In this document: piece by piece, positions 18,440-27,019 of the stretch | How the letters are laid out: each line of letters begins with the position of its first letter | How positions within the stretch are numbered: the first letter of the stretch is position 1 | From: Lewinella sp. JB7 | GTDB lineage: Bacteria > Bacteroidota > Bacteroidia > Chitinophagales > Saprospiraceae | Direction of reading: 5' to 3' | NCBI RefSeq assembly: GCF_024297185.1 | Contig: NZ_JANCTD010000011.1 | Location: 1-64,000, forward strand | Length of the DNA: 64,000 nt | Notes under the pieces: generated by a model | What the model saw: the letters and a program-made list of their open reading frames with translations, nothing else | What the model was told of the DNA's origin: nothing | The model's database searches: none | Translations under genes and position numbers: made by a program

Positions 18440-18510
18440 GGGCAGGGCCGGCAATCCGAATTTACCCGTTCACAAAACGACGGGGCGGAGCCATAGTTTA
18501 GACGTCGTAG

Positions 18511-21500
18511 TTATTCGCGCGGGGCGGTACCCATAAGGTAGGGGGCGCCCGCTTCCCGGAGTTCGCGCTGGAGGGCGGGGATGGTCTGGTCGCGCAGCCG
18601 CTCGATCTCGGGAAGTAGTTTCTCCAGTCGGTCGGCGGCAATTCCGAGACTGCGGCGGTGGTTAGGCGTAGGTCCGTAGGTGGTGGTGAGTCCACGTGCC
18701 CCGGCCCCGAAGAAGTCGGAGATGTCGGGTGGATTCTTCTCGCCGACCTCCGCCCGGCTCGGACTGCCGTTGATCCGTTGGTCCAGCGCGGTGAGCTCCT
18801 GACGCAGGTCGTAGAGTTTTCCGTTCAGGGCACCCGGTGCGATGGCGGCACGTGCCAGCGCCGTTTCCATGGCCTGGAGTTGGCCCTCCGCCTCATTCAT
18901 AAATTCCTGCACCGTGGCCAGTTGATCCTGTACCTCCTTCACCTCGCTGCGGTAGGCGTCGTATTCTTGGGCATCGGGACCGGCTACCGTAGGTTCGTGC
19001 AGGGGTTTCACTTCGAAGCTTACCGGTCCGGCAAGCTCACGGACCTCACCCCGCTCCTCCATAGCCAGCGCGGCGGTGTACGTTCCCGGAGCCGCCAGCG
19101 GACCGGCGGACCAGCGGCCTCCCCCACCCTCACGCGACTGGCCGGGGCGAATGGCGCGGGTAGACGGATAGCGCAGGTCCCAGGTGGCCCGGTGCACGCC
19201 CTCCGAACCATCGACCTCCAGTTTGCGCACGACCGAACCGTCTTCGGCGAAGATGGTGAGCCAGACTTTCGGGGCTACCTCGTTTTGCTCCGCGTCGAGT
19301 GCCTCGTAGCCGGGGAAGGTCAGCGGCGTTTCGGCTTCGGCCATTTGCTTCTCGGCTTCCTTACGGGCCTTTTCCTTACTCACGAAGCCCTCCTTCAGGT
19401 GGTAGGTGATCACGGCGCCGAAGGGGGGGTTCTCGGCGGCATAGATGTTCGCGCCTACTTCCGGGTCGTTGCCGCGCGGACTGTACCACCACGCATCGCG
19501 GGGAGTGAAGAGGTAGGCTTCACGACTGAGGTTCGCGTCGGTCATCTCGCGCAGGGGGCTGTAATCGTCCAGAATCCAGAAGCTTCGCCCGAAACTGGCG
19601 CCGACCAGGTCGTTCTCCCGCTCCTGGATCGCCAGGTCGCGGAAGGGGATCGTGGGCGTGCCGTCGAGCTTTTTCCAAACCTTTCCTCCATCGAGGGAAG
19701 TGTAGATGCCGTTCTCGGTGCCGACGAAGAGCAGGTTGGGCTGTTCGAAGTCCTGCACCAGACGCCACACCAGGGTGCCGGCGGGCAGGCTGCTGCCAAG
19801 GTCGGTCCAACTGCGGCCGAGATCGGTACTCTTGAAGAGGTAGGGGGCGTAGTCGCCTTCCTTGTGGTTATCGAGGGAGAGGTAGACGGTGTTGGCGTCG
19901 TACTTATCGGCCTTGACGTCGTTGATGAAAGCACGCTCCGGCACGCCGGGCAGGCTGCTTACCATAATCTTGCGCCAGTTGTCGCCGCCGTCCTCGCTCA
20001 CCTGTAGGATTCCGTCGTCGGTACCCGCCCAGAGTAGGCCCTCCTTCACGGGGGATTCGGACAGGGAGGTGATCGTATTGTAGTTGGACATGGCGCGTAC
20101 GTCCCAGGGGTTGTCCCAACTCTGGATGCCGCCCATGATGGGCAGGGCGAGTCGTTCCTCGTTGCGGGTGAGGTCGCCACTGATGGGCGTCCAGTCGTCG
20201 CCACGGTTGTCGCTGCGCCAGACGCGGTAGCTGGCGAAGTACAGTCGTTTCGGATCGTGGGGGCTCACGACGATCGGGGCATCCCAGTTGAAGCGCTCGT
20301 GGGGGTCGCCTTCGCGGGGTTGCGGCTGCACGAGTACCGGCTCGCCGGTTTTCAGGTCGACGCGGTGGAGGCCGCCCTGCTGGGTTTCGGCGTAGATGAT
20401 GTCGGGATTGCCGGGCTCGGTGGCCGACTGGTGGCCGTCGGCAAAGAGGGTCTTGTACCAGTCCCCGTTGCGGATGCCGCTTTCGCTGTCGGTACGGCTG
20501 GGCCCGCCGTGGCTGCCGTTGTCCTGGGTGCCGCCGAAGATGTGGTAGAAGGGTTTGCGATCGTCGACCGCCACTTTATAGTACTGGGTGATGGGCATAT
20601 TGTCGATGAAGCGCCAATTTTCGGCCAGGTCGAAGCTTTCGTAGAGGCCCGCATCGGTACCGATGAGCAGGTAGTCGGGGTCGTCCTCGCGGAACACCAG
20701 GGCGTGGTTGTCAGAGTGCTTGCGCTCCTCCTGCATTTCCCGGAAGTTCTTGCCGCCGTCGTCGCTCACGAGCACGCGCACGGCCATGAGGTACAGGCGA
20801 TCGAAGGCGTGGGGACTGGCGTAGAGCTCCTGGTAGTAGTGCGGACCGGTACCGCCCGGCACCACGTCGCTCATTTTTGTCCAGCTGGCGCCCTGGTCGG
20901 TAGAGCGGAATACGCCGCCCTTCGTGCGGTCCAGGGTGATGGAAGCGTAGACCACGTCGGGATTTTGCGGACTGATGGCCAGTCCGATCTTGCCCATATT
21001 AGATTTAGGCAGTCCGGTGGTGAGTTTGGTCCAGCTTTCTCCGCCGTCGCGGCTGCGGTAGATGGCCGTGCCCGGTCCGCCGCCGAGGTAGGCCGCTACG
21101 GTGCGGTGGCGTTGCCAGGTGGCCGCGTAGAGGACGGAGGGGTCGCGGGGATCGATGAGGAGGTCGGTCACGCCGGTCCACTCGTCGTCGCCGAGGGTAC
21201 GCTTCCAGGTGGCGCCGCCGTCGGTACTTTTATAGCACCCGCGCTCGCCGCCCTTGCTCCATAGTGGACCCTGGGAAGCGACCCAGATGACGTCGGAGCT
21301 GTCGGGATGCACGATAATCTTGGAGACGTGTTCCGAGTTCTTCAGACCCATGTTGGTCCAGTTCTTGCCGCCGTCCTGGCTGCGGTACACGCCATCGCCG
21401 AAGCCGATGTGGCGGCCGCCGACGTTTTCGCCCGTGCCTACCCACACCGTAGCGGAGTTATTCGGGTCGACCGTCACGCAGCCCGTGGAGTAGGAGGCCT

Positions 21501-21756
21501 GTTCGTCGAAGACCGGATCCCAGGTGATGCCCGCGTTCTTCGTCTTCCACACTCCGCCGGAAGCGACGGCTACGTACCAGGTGTTTTCGTGTCGGGGGTC
21601 GACGGCGATGTCGGCGATCCGGCCGGCGACGAAGGCGGGGCCCACGTTGCGGAGAGGCATTCCGGTGATTTTGTCGGCTTTGTCCGGTTTTTCTTGGGCG
21701 GCGAGGACACCGGAGAATAACAATAGCAGTAGGGGGAGGAGTAAAGATCTGGTCAT
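18511..21756 (-). CDS. Secreted Asp-box (VPS10/BNR-type) beta-propeller protein
   Basis: A 1,081-residue protein with a signal peptide (MTRSLLLPLLLLLFSGVLAAQ). Residues about 30-720 contain many Asp-box repeats (SxDxGxxW), such as YRSQDGGKNW, YKSTDGGATW, YRSRDGGESW, FRSTDQGASW and VSEDGGDNW, which form ten-bladed sortilin-like or stacked propellers. The C-terminal 350 residues have a beta domain followed by helices. Such proteins are often annotated as glycosyl hydrolases, but the Asp-box only marks the fold; no catalytic residues can be named. No T9SS domain is present, so the location is periplasm or outer surface. Its upstream region carries the 79-bp repeat array. Confidence 0.8.
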   Translation of the reverse strand: MTRSLLLPLLLLLFSGVLAAQEKPDKADKITGMPLRNVGPAFVAGRIADIAVDPRHENTWYVAVASGGVWKTKNAGITWDPVFDEQASYSTGCVTVDPNNSATVWVGTGENVGGRHIGFGDGVYRSQDGGKNWTNMGLKNSEHVSKIIVHPDSSDVIWVASQGPLWSKGGERGCYKSTDGGATWKRTLGDDEWTGVTDLLIDPRDPSVLYAATWQRHRTVAAYLGGGPGTAIYRSRDGGESWTKLTTGLPKSNMGKIGLAISPQNPDVVYASITLDRTKGGVFRSTDQGASWTKMSDVVPGGTGPHYYQELYASPHAFDRLYLMAVRVLVSDDGGKNFREMQEERKHSDNHALVFREDDPDYLLIGTDAGLYESFDLAENWRFIDNMPITQYYKVAVDDRKPFYHIFGGTQDNGSHGGPSRTDSESGIRNGDWYKTLFADGHQSATEPGNPDIIYAETQQGGLHRVDLKTGEPVLVQPQPREGDPHERFNWDAPIVVSPHDPKRLYFASYRVWRSDNRGDDWTPISGDLTRNEERLALPIMGGIQSWDNPWDVRAMSNYNTITSLSESPVKEGLLWAGTDDGILQVSEDGGDNWRKIMVSSLPGVPERAFINDVKADKYDANTVYLSLDNHKEGDYAPYLFKSTDLGRSWTDLGSSLPAGTLVWRLVQDFEQPNLLFVGTENGIYTSLDGGKVWKKLDGTPTIPFRDLAIQERENDLVGASFGRSFWILDDYSPLREMTDANLSREAYLFTPRDAWWYSPRGNDPEVGANIYAAENPPFGAVITYHLKEGFVSKEKARKEAEKQMAEAETPLTFPGYEALDAEQNEVAPKVWLTIFAEDGSVVRKLEVDGSEGVHRATWDLRYPSTRAIRPGQSREGGGGRWSAGPLAAPGTYTAALAMEERGEVRELAGPVSFEVKPLHEPTVAGPDAQEYDAYRSEVKEVQDQLATVQEFMNEAEGQLQAMETALARAAIAPGALNGKLYDLRQELTALDQRINGSPSRAEVGEKNPPDISDFFGAGARGLTTTYGPTPNHRRSLGIAADRLEKLLPEIERLRDQTIPALQRELREAGAPYLMGTAPRE

Positions 21757-21849
21757 GGCGCGTTTTTACGGGCCTTAAAATACTACGGAGGAGGGGATGT
21801 GCAAGTTTGGGGGGAGTGAAGGAGTGAAGGAGGGAGTGAAGGAGGGGAT

Positions 21850-22672
21850 CGGCAGTACAGGGTCGGCTTAGAAAGCCTCAACCTTGAGCAGCTAAAGGAT
21901 GAGCCCTCCTGGGCGACCCTGTAAAGCGGGCAGTGCAGGGTCGGCTTAGAAAGCCTCAACCTTGGGTAGCTAAAGGATGAGCCCTTCTAGGGCGACCCTG
22001 AAAGACGGGCAGTACCGGGCCGGCTTGCAAAGCCTCAACCTTGGGTAGCTAAAGGATGAGCCCTTCTAGGGCGACCCTGAAAGACGGGCAGTACCGGGCC
22101 GGCTTGCAAAGCCTCAACCTTGGTCAGCTAAAGGATAAGCCCTTCTAGGGCGACCCTGAAAGACGGGCAGTGCAGGGTCGGCTTGCAAAGCTTCCACCTT
22201 GGCCAGCTAAAGGATGAGCCCTTATAGGGCGACCCGGTCAAACGGGCAGTACAGGGTCGGCTTGCAAAGCCTCAACCTTGGTCAGTTAAAGGATGAGCCC
22301 TTCCAGGGCGACCCGGTCAAACGGGCAGTACAGGGTCGGCTTGAAAAGCCTCAACCTTGGGTAGCTAAAGGATGGGCCCTTCCAGGGCAACCCGGTTAGA
22401 CGGGCAGTACAGGGTCGGCTTAGAAAGCCTCAACCTTGGGTAGCTAAAGGATGAGCCCTTCTAGGGCGACCCTGTAAAGCGGGCAGTGCAGGGTCGGCTT
22501 GCAAAGCCTCAACCTTGGTCAGCTAAAGGATGAGCCCTTCTAGGGCGACCCGGTTAGACGGGCAGTATAGGGTCGGCTTAGAAAGCCTCAACCTTGGTCA
22601 GCTAAAGGATAAGCCCTTCTAGGGCGACCCTGAAAGACGGGCAGTGCAGGGTCGGCTTGCAAAGCCTCAACT
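21850..22672. repeat. Tandem array of ten 79-bp repeats plus a partial unit
   Basis: Units start at 21850, 21928, 22007, 22086, 22165, 22244, 22323, 22402, 22481 and 22560, with a partial unit from 22639. The period is 79 bp (78 for the first). Each unit has outer arms AGGGTCG and CGACCCT and inner hairpins GGCTT-nnn-AAGCC, CCTT...AAGG and GCCCT-nnn-AGGGC. Much of the unit-to-unit variation falls in the loops (gca, aga, gaa; TCT, TAT, TCC), while some outer arms are mismatched (units at 22007, 22086 and 22323). The period is not a multiple of three, so it does not encode a peptide repeat. It fills the gap between the dehydrogenase stop (22677) and the propeller-protein start (21756), both on the minus strand. 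Function unknown. Confidence 0.95.
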
Positions 22673-22676
22673 ATAC

Positions 22677-23585
22677 TTACACCTCATTCACCCGGTACAT
22701 CCCCTCCACCGCCACCCCACCCAGATGGTCCGCTACGTGCCGCAGTCCGCGATCCGAGAGGTCGAAGAAGGTGAGCGCCGTGAGGCTCGCCGCGTGAGGG
22801 GTAATCAGTACGTCCGGGTGATCGAGTAGTCGTTGACGAAGATCATCGTCCGCGGCGACCATCAGATCGCTGGCGTAGCCGCCGAGGTGGCCGGAGTCGA
22901 GGGCATTCATCAGCGCCCGGGCGTCCACGACCTCGCCGCGGGCGGTATTGATGAGGAAGGCGCCCGGCTTCATGCGCGACAGGGCGGCCGCGTCAATCAT
23001 ATCACGGGTCTGCTCGGTGAGGGGGACGTGCAGACTGATCACGTCGCTGTCCGCCAGCACCCGCTCGCGCTGAATTTGATTCCGGCCGGCTCCGCTTATC
23101 TTCATTCCCATGGCTCCCGCGATCCCGGCTACTTTTTGTCCGATGTCGCCCATGCCGATGATGCCCAACTTTAGTTGACGCAGCTCCTGCCCCGCGTAAG
23201 TATCGCGGTAATTCCAGTTGCCCCGTTTCACCTCGCCGACCAGCCGGTACATGCCGCGCACCAGCATGAGTATAAGCCCGATGGTGTGCTCGGCCACGGT
23301 ATCGGCATTGGCACCCGGTACGTTGAGGACCTGAATGCCGCGTGCGGTAGCGTAGTCCACGTCGATGTTGTTAACCCCTACCCCGTTGCGGACGATCACG
23401 GAAAGCTGCGGACAACGGTCGATCAGCGACCGGTCCACCTGCTCCTTACCGCGTACGACGATGGCGCGGACGGTAGTGTAATCTTGCGGCTCCTCCCCCG
23501 GCATCACAACGGTAAAGCGGTCGGCCGGAAGGCGTGACAGCGCCCGTTCGTCTACGGATTCCAGGATATATACGACTGGCTTCAT
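22677..23585 (-). CDS. D-isomer-specific 2-hydroxyacid dehydrogenase
   Basis: A 302-residue NAD-dependent dehydrogenase of the phosphoglycerate dehydrogenase/hydroxypyruvate reductase type. Seen are the substrate loop VIVRNGVGVNN (63-73), the NAD loop GIIGMGDIG (141-149), the active-site arginine in NTARGEV (R216) and the histidine in ITPHAAS (H264). The usual acidic motif before it (DVFEEEP) is replaced by SDLMVAADDDL (239-249), so the paired glutamate is not obvious. The start overlaps the stop of the VOC gene as TGATG (ATG at 23585; a GTG at 23588 is also possible), indicating coupled translation. As the last gene of a catabolic operon it may reduce or oxidise a 2-keto-sugar acid product; the substrate is unknown. 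Confidence 0.8.
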   Translation of the reverse strand: MKPVVYILESVDERALSRLPADRFTVVMPGEEPQDYTTVRAIVVRGKEQVDRSLIDRCPQLSVIVRNGVGVNNIDVDYATARGIQVLNVPGANADTVAEHTIGLILMLVRGMYRLVGEVKRGNWNYRDTYAGQELRQLKLGIIGMGDIGQKVAGIAGAMGMKISGAGRNQIQRERVLADSDVISLHVPLTEQTRDMIDAAALSRMKPGAFLINTARGEVVDARALMNALDSGHLGGYASDLMVAADDDLRQRLLDHPDVLITPHAASLTALTFFDLSDRGLRHVADHLGGVAVEGMYRVNEV

Positions 23586-24085
23586 CACTTCTGCTGGCTC
23601 GGCGGGTGGTAGAGGGTGGCGTTTTCGGCCTTGTAGCCCCGGAAGTCATTGCGGCCGGAGACGTAGAGCCCCTCCTCGTAGATATCCTCCTCGAAAATCT
23701 TGGGGTCGATTTCGTCACCGGGGAAGGAAGTGAGTTCAATCAGGTTGCCGGCCGGATCGCGGATGAAGGCCTGCATGGCGCCGTCGGGCAGTCGCCGCAC
23801 TTTGCCCCAAGGCTCGATGTCGATGCGGCCCTGCTCCTTCATGCGCCAGTACATTTCGCTGAAGTCGTCGACCCGCACGCACAAGTGCCCGCGAAAACTC
23901 CGGCTGTCCTCCCACTCGCTCAGGTGCAATTGGGTAGTGTCGGTAATGCGAAAAAATGCCGTCGGATAATCAAAAACGAAGGCGGGAATCGGCTCCAGCC
24001 CCATTTCTTCTTCGTAAAAACGCGCGGCCTCCTCGAGCTGGTCGACGATGAGGGTGACGTGGTTGATTTCTGCTATTTTGCCCAT
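23585..24085 (-). CDS. VOC-family (glyoxalase/dioxygenase fold) protein
   Basis: A 166-residue protein with two beta-alpha-beta-beta-beta modules. The first begins INHVTLIVDQLEEAARFYEE (H9 as a possible metal ligand), and the second has GHLCVRVDDFSEMY and ends QAFIRDPAGNLIELTSF, with the glutamate typical of the metal site. VOC proteins include glyoxalase, epimerases and extradiol dioxygenases; the reaction here cannot be decided. It lies in a four-gene operon between an enolase-superfamily enzyme and a 2-hydroxyacid dehydrogenase and shares a TGATG junction with the latter. Confidence 0.75.
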   Translation of the reverse strand: MGKIAEINHVTLIVDQLEEAARFYEEEMGLEPIPAFVFDYPTAFFRITDTTQLHLSEWEDSRSFRGHLCVRVDDFSEMYWRMKEQGRIDIEPWGKVRRLPDGAMQAFIRDPAGNLIELTSFPGDEIDPKIFEEDIYEEGLYVSGRNDFRGYKAENATLYHPPSQQK

Positions 24086-24117
24086 GAGAAGGGGTTGAGG
24101 GAGGATTGGATGGTAAA

Positions 24118-25278
24118 CTAAACCCGGAACTGTTGGACGAAATCAGGATTAATATCCACGCCGAGGCCGGGGCGGTCGGGTAATTGTATGCGGCCGTCAG
24201 TGACCCGGGGGGCTTCTTTCACCAAGTCGTACAGCAAGGGGTTGCCGCCGAGGGAGTGTTCGATGTACACGGCCGAGGGGCTGCTGAAGGCGAGGTGAAC
24301 GCCGGCCATGAAGGAGAAGGCGGAGCCCCAGCAGTGGGGAGCCAGTTCGAGCTGGTGGGTTTCGGCGAGGGCGGCGACCCGACGGGCTTCGGTGATGCCG
24401 CCCACGATGGCGCAGTCGGGCTGGAGGACGTCGACGGACTTGTGCTCGATCAAATCCCGGAAATCGAAGCGGGTGAACTCACTCTCCCCGGCGGCAATGG
24501 GGGTCGTAGTGCCGCGACGGATCTCGGCGGTACCGGCCTTGTTGTCGGAGGTAACGGGCTCTTCGAACCAGTACAGGCCGAGGTCTTCCGTCAGGCGGGC
24601 GAAGCGGCGGGCCTCGGTGACCGAGAAGGTGCCGTGGGCGTCGACCATGATGTCGATCTCCTGGCCGAGGGCACGGCGGGCTTCTTCCACGCGGGCGACG
24701 GTTTCGCGCACCGAATTATCCATCACGCCGACCCGCATTTTGATACCGCCGTAACCGTGGTCGACGTAGCTTTTGAGTTGGTCACCAAGCTTGTCCACCG
24801 CGGCCCAACCCCCGCTGGCGTAACAGGGCATGGATTCGCGGCAGCTGCCCCCCAGTAGTTCGACCACCGGCACGCCGAGGCGTTTGCCCTTCAGGTCCCA
24901 TAGCGCGGTATCGATGCCGCTGAGGGCGGAGATGGTGGTGCCCCGGTTGCCCAGGATGGGGAATACGCGGCCGCGGTCGCGGGCGTAGTGGTCGCGGGAG
25001 CCGCTATAGACCGCTTCCCACACGGCGGTGATGTTGCCGGCCTCCATGCCCACGAGCTGGGGAGCCAGTTCTTGTTCGATGCAGGTGACGATGGACGCGC
25101 AGGCACCGGTGGCCCCAACGGCCGCTTTCGCTTCTCCGTAGCCGGTGTGACCGTCCTCGTCGGTGACCTCCACCAGCGTCATGTCGAAGTGGGTGAGCTG
25201 ACCGTAGTCGGAGCGCCACTGCCGCCCGGCCGGGATGGGACAGCGGAGCCAGTGGGCCTTAATGTGCTTAATTCTCAT
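24118..25278 (-). CDS. Enolase-superfamily (mandelate racemase/muconate lactonizing) enzyme
   Basis: A 386-residue enzyme with an N-terminal capping domain and a TIM barrel. Metal ligands appear as D213 (MVDAHG), E239 (WFEEPV) and E265 (AAGESE). On the barrel's second strand is K180-x-R182 (IKMRVG), and a histidine H315 (LAPHCWG) could form the general base. This set suggests an acid-sugar dehydratase or racemase of the MR subgroup; KxR instead of KxK makes a specific assignment unsafe. It is preceded by a sugar epimerase-like gene (63 bases) and followed by the VOC gene (32 bases), so an acid-sugar dehydration step is plausible by context. Confidence 0.82.
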   Translation of the reverse strand: MRIKHIKAHWLRCPIPAGRQWRSDYGQLTHFDMTLVEVTDEDGHTGYGEAKAAVGATGACASIVTCIEQELAPQLVGMEAGNITAVWEAVYSGSRDHYARDRGRVFPILGNRGTTISALSGIDTALWDLKGKRLGVPVVELLGGSCRESMPCYASGGWAAVDKLGDQLKSYVDHGYGGIKMRVGVMDNSVRETVARVEEARRALGQEIDIMVDAHGTFSVTEARRFARLTEDLGLYWFEEPVTSDNKAGTAEIRRGTTTPIAAGESEFTRFDFRDLIEHKSVDVLQPDCAIVGGITEARRVAALAETHQLELAPHCWGSAFSFMAGVHLAFSSPSAVYIEHSLGGNPLLYDLVKEAPRVTDGRIQLPDRPGLGVDINPDFVQQFRV

Positions 25279-25341
25279 GAATGACCGGGTAAGTAGTAGT
25301 ATGAATTTCGGCGGAAGCGCACGGACCGGAGGCCCTCAACC

Positions 25342-26226
25342 CTACAGCAGCGGCAGCAGGGTTTCGGCGGATTTCCGCGTGAGAAAGGTGTAGAACTCCT
25401 CGGTCAGGGCCGAGCTGCCGTGGTCTTCCAGGAACTTGCGGGCCTCCTCGGTGAGTCCCTGTGGATCGGTGTCGATGCTGTCGGGGTGGGGATTGGCCGG
25501 GGTACGGTCCACCGGAGCGGCGAATTCTACGGAGAGGGGCCCGGTAAAGCCGACTTCCTTGAGCGTGCTCACCAGTTCCGGCCAGTCGATCGCGCCCATG
25601 CCGGGGGCCATGCGGTTATTCTCCGCCACGTGGAAGCCGACGAGGCGGTCCTTCGCTTTCCGGATCGTGGCCAGCGGGTCGGCCTCTTCGATGTTCATGT
25701 GGAAGATATCGAGGCAGACGCCGCAGTCGGGACCGGTAGCTTCGGCGAGGGCCAGGGCCTGGTCGCCACGGTTAATGAAATAGGTTTCGAAGCGGTTGAT
25801 GGGCTCGATGCCCAGCTTGATGCCGGCGGCTTGCGCGAATGCGTAGCATTCCTGCATGGAAGCCACGGCCCAGTCCCACTCTTCTTCCGGACGGGCGCCG
25901 GGCACGATTTTCCCGACCGTTCCGGGTACTACGGAGACCATCTCGCCGTCGAGTTCCTTCACCATGGTGATGATGTCCTTCACGTACTGCACGGAGTTGG
26001 CGCGTTCTGCTTCGTCGGTCGCCAGCAGGTTGCGTTCCCCGAGCATGAGGGTGACGGAGCCCCAGCATTTGACCTGGTATTTTTTAAGTAGTCGGCGTAC
26101 TTCCGCGGTATCGTAGTCGGCGGGCGTCCCCTGTATTTCCAAATATTCGTAGCCCAGCGGGGCAATGCGGGCGAGAGTGGCTTCGAGAGACTCGGCGCGC
26201 ATCCAATTGTGTATGGCGAGTGGCAT
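25342..26226 (-). CDS. Sugar 3-epimerase-like TIM-barrel enzyme (xylose isomerase-like)
   Basis: A 294-residue protein of the sugar phosphate isomerase/epimerase family, resembling D-tagatose/D-psicose 3-epimerase. The four metal ligands expected for that group are visible: E141 (GIEPINRFE), D173 (CLDIFHMN), H199 (GFHVAENNR) and E234 (SVEFAAP). The motif HMNIEE is also typical. It would interconvert ketoses at C3 or a related sugar. It is the first gene of the four-gene catabolic operon. A TATATTGC box is located 24 bases upstream (26251-26258), and a copy of the GC-rich interspersed motif lies at 26260-26280. No signal peptide, so cytoplasmic. Confidence 0.82.
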   Translation of the reverse strand: MPLAIHNWMRAESLEATLARIAPLGYEYLEIQGTPADYDTAEVRRLLKKYQVKCWGSVTLMLGERNLLATDEAERANSVQYVKDIITMVKELDGEMVSVVPGTVGKIVPGARPEEEWDWAVASMQECYAFAQAAGIKLGIEPINRFETYFINRGDQALALAEATGPDCGVCLDIFHMNIEEADPLATIRKAKDRLVGFHVAENNRMAPGMGAIDWPELVSTLKEVGFTGPLSVEFAAPVDRTPANPHPDSIDTDPQGLTEEARKFLEDHGSSALTEEFYTFLTRKSAETLLPLL

Positions 26227-26250
26227 AGTGGGTGGTTAAACGTGTGCGTC

Positions 26251-26258
26251 GCAATATA
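26251..26258 (-). promoter_or_regulatory. Candidate -7 box of the catabolic operon
   Basis: TATATTGC on the minus strand, 24 bases before the ATG at 26226 and identical to the box before deoC. No matching -33 TTG was seen. Confidence 0.35.
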
Positions 26259-26259
26259 G

Positions 26260-26280
26260 GGCGGCGGGGCGCGGGTGCAA
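26260..26280 (+). repeat. GC-rich interspersed motif, copy 3
   Basis: GGCGGCGGGGCGCGGGTGC and AA, just upstream of the catabolic operon promoter box. Confidence 0.6.
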
Positions 26281-26370
26281 AGCAATTTGGCAACCTGCCT
26301 TATTGACCACTGGATACCCGTTTTACGGGCGAGGAGTGAGACTACTTACCGACAGTGCGGGTGGCACAAA

Positions 26371-26415
26371 ATCCGTGTGCCAATCCGTGCGAGACGAAGT
26401 CTATCCGTGGTGAAA
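26371..26415. repeat. ATCCGTG short repeats
   Basis: ATCCGTG occurs at 26371-26377, 26383-26389 and 26403-26409. The last copy is part of CTATCCGTGGTGAAA, whose complement TTTCACCACGGA recurs at 58388-58399 beside CCACGGAT. This marks a small interspersed intergenic element shared by the two loci. Confidence 0.5.
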
Positions 26416-26448
26416 TTGAATATTGCCGCTACCGGAGGCAGGACTGTA

Positions 26449-26880
26449 CTAGCCTTCGTAGTTGAACATCCACTGTACGCCGTACTTATCCGTACACATC
26501 GCGAAGTATGCCCCCCAGAAGGTGTCCTGCAGTTCCATCGTTACCTTACCGCCATCCGAGAGGGCGTGAAAGAGGCGGTCCACCTCCTCCCGCGAGTCCG
26601 GCGAAAGGGTGATGTGGTAGTTGTTTCCCACCGTCACCGGCATACCCATGCTCGGGGGTGCATCGCTTCCCATGAGTACATGCCCGCCCAGTATCGGAAG
26701 CTGTACGTTCATGACTAATTGCCGGTCTTCTTCCGCCAGCGCTGGCATTCCCTCCTGGGGGGGTGCCTCGCCGAAGCGGGAAATGCCGCCCCTAAAGTCG
26801 CCGCCGAAAACGGAGCGGTAAAAGGTGAAGGCTGCTTCGGTTTGATTCGTAAAGTTGAGGTAGGTGGATACGGAGGCCAT
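26449..26880 (-). CDS. PhnB-like VOC protein
   Basis: A 143-residue protein of the PhnB/3-demethylubiquinone methyltransferase-like glyoxalase fold. Typical segments are VSTYLNFTNQTEAAFTFYRS (4-23), VMNVQLPILGGHVLMGSD and the end FWGAYFAMCTDKYGVQWMFN. Metal-binding residues are not obvious, as is common in this group. The function is unknown and it is not part of an operon. The 222 bases between it and the sugar epimerase gene hold a short ATCCGTG repeat. Confidence 0.75.
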   Translation of the reverse strand: MASVSTYLNFTNQTEAAFTFYRSVFGGDFRGGISRFGEAPPQEGMPALAEEDRQLVMNVQLPILGGHVLMGSDAPPSMGMPVTVGNNYHITLSPDSREEVDRLFHALSDGGKVTMELQDTFWGAYFAMCTDKYGVQWMFNYEG

Positions 26881-26995
26881 GGCGGGAGGGATGAATGGTT
26901 GAGTAGATAAGTGAGTGAGTGGATTGGGGAATGAGTGGAGGTAAGATAGGGCTTGTGCGACCTCCTACGTATGCGATTACCGCCTGGCTTGGCTT

Positions 26996-27003
26996 TATCT
27001 TGG
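26996..27003 (+). promoter_or_regulatory. Candidate -7 box of the S33 peptidase gene
   Basis: TATCTTGG lies 16 bases before the ATG at 27020. The same octamer precedes the genes starting at 41922 and 47695. No -33 TTG at 20 bases. Confidence 0.35.
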
Positions 27004-27019
27004 CAAAAAATCCCGTGGT

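Noticed and set aside
22214..22399. Small protein encoded in the 79-bp array
   Set aside because: The repeat period is not a multiple of three, so the reading frame breaks between units.
21850..22672. CRISPR array
   Set aside because: The repeat is a contiguous 79-bp tandem unit without unique spacers, and no cas gene is near.
21850..22672. tRNA cluster from cloverleaf-like folding
   Set aside because: No anticodon loop, T-loop GTTCRANNC or CCA-type end is present; the arms are too short and the outer stem often mismatched.
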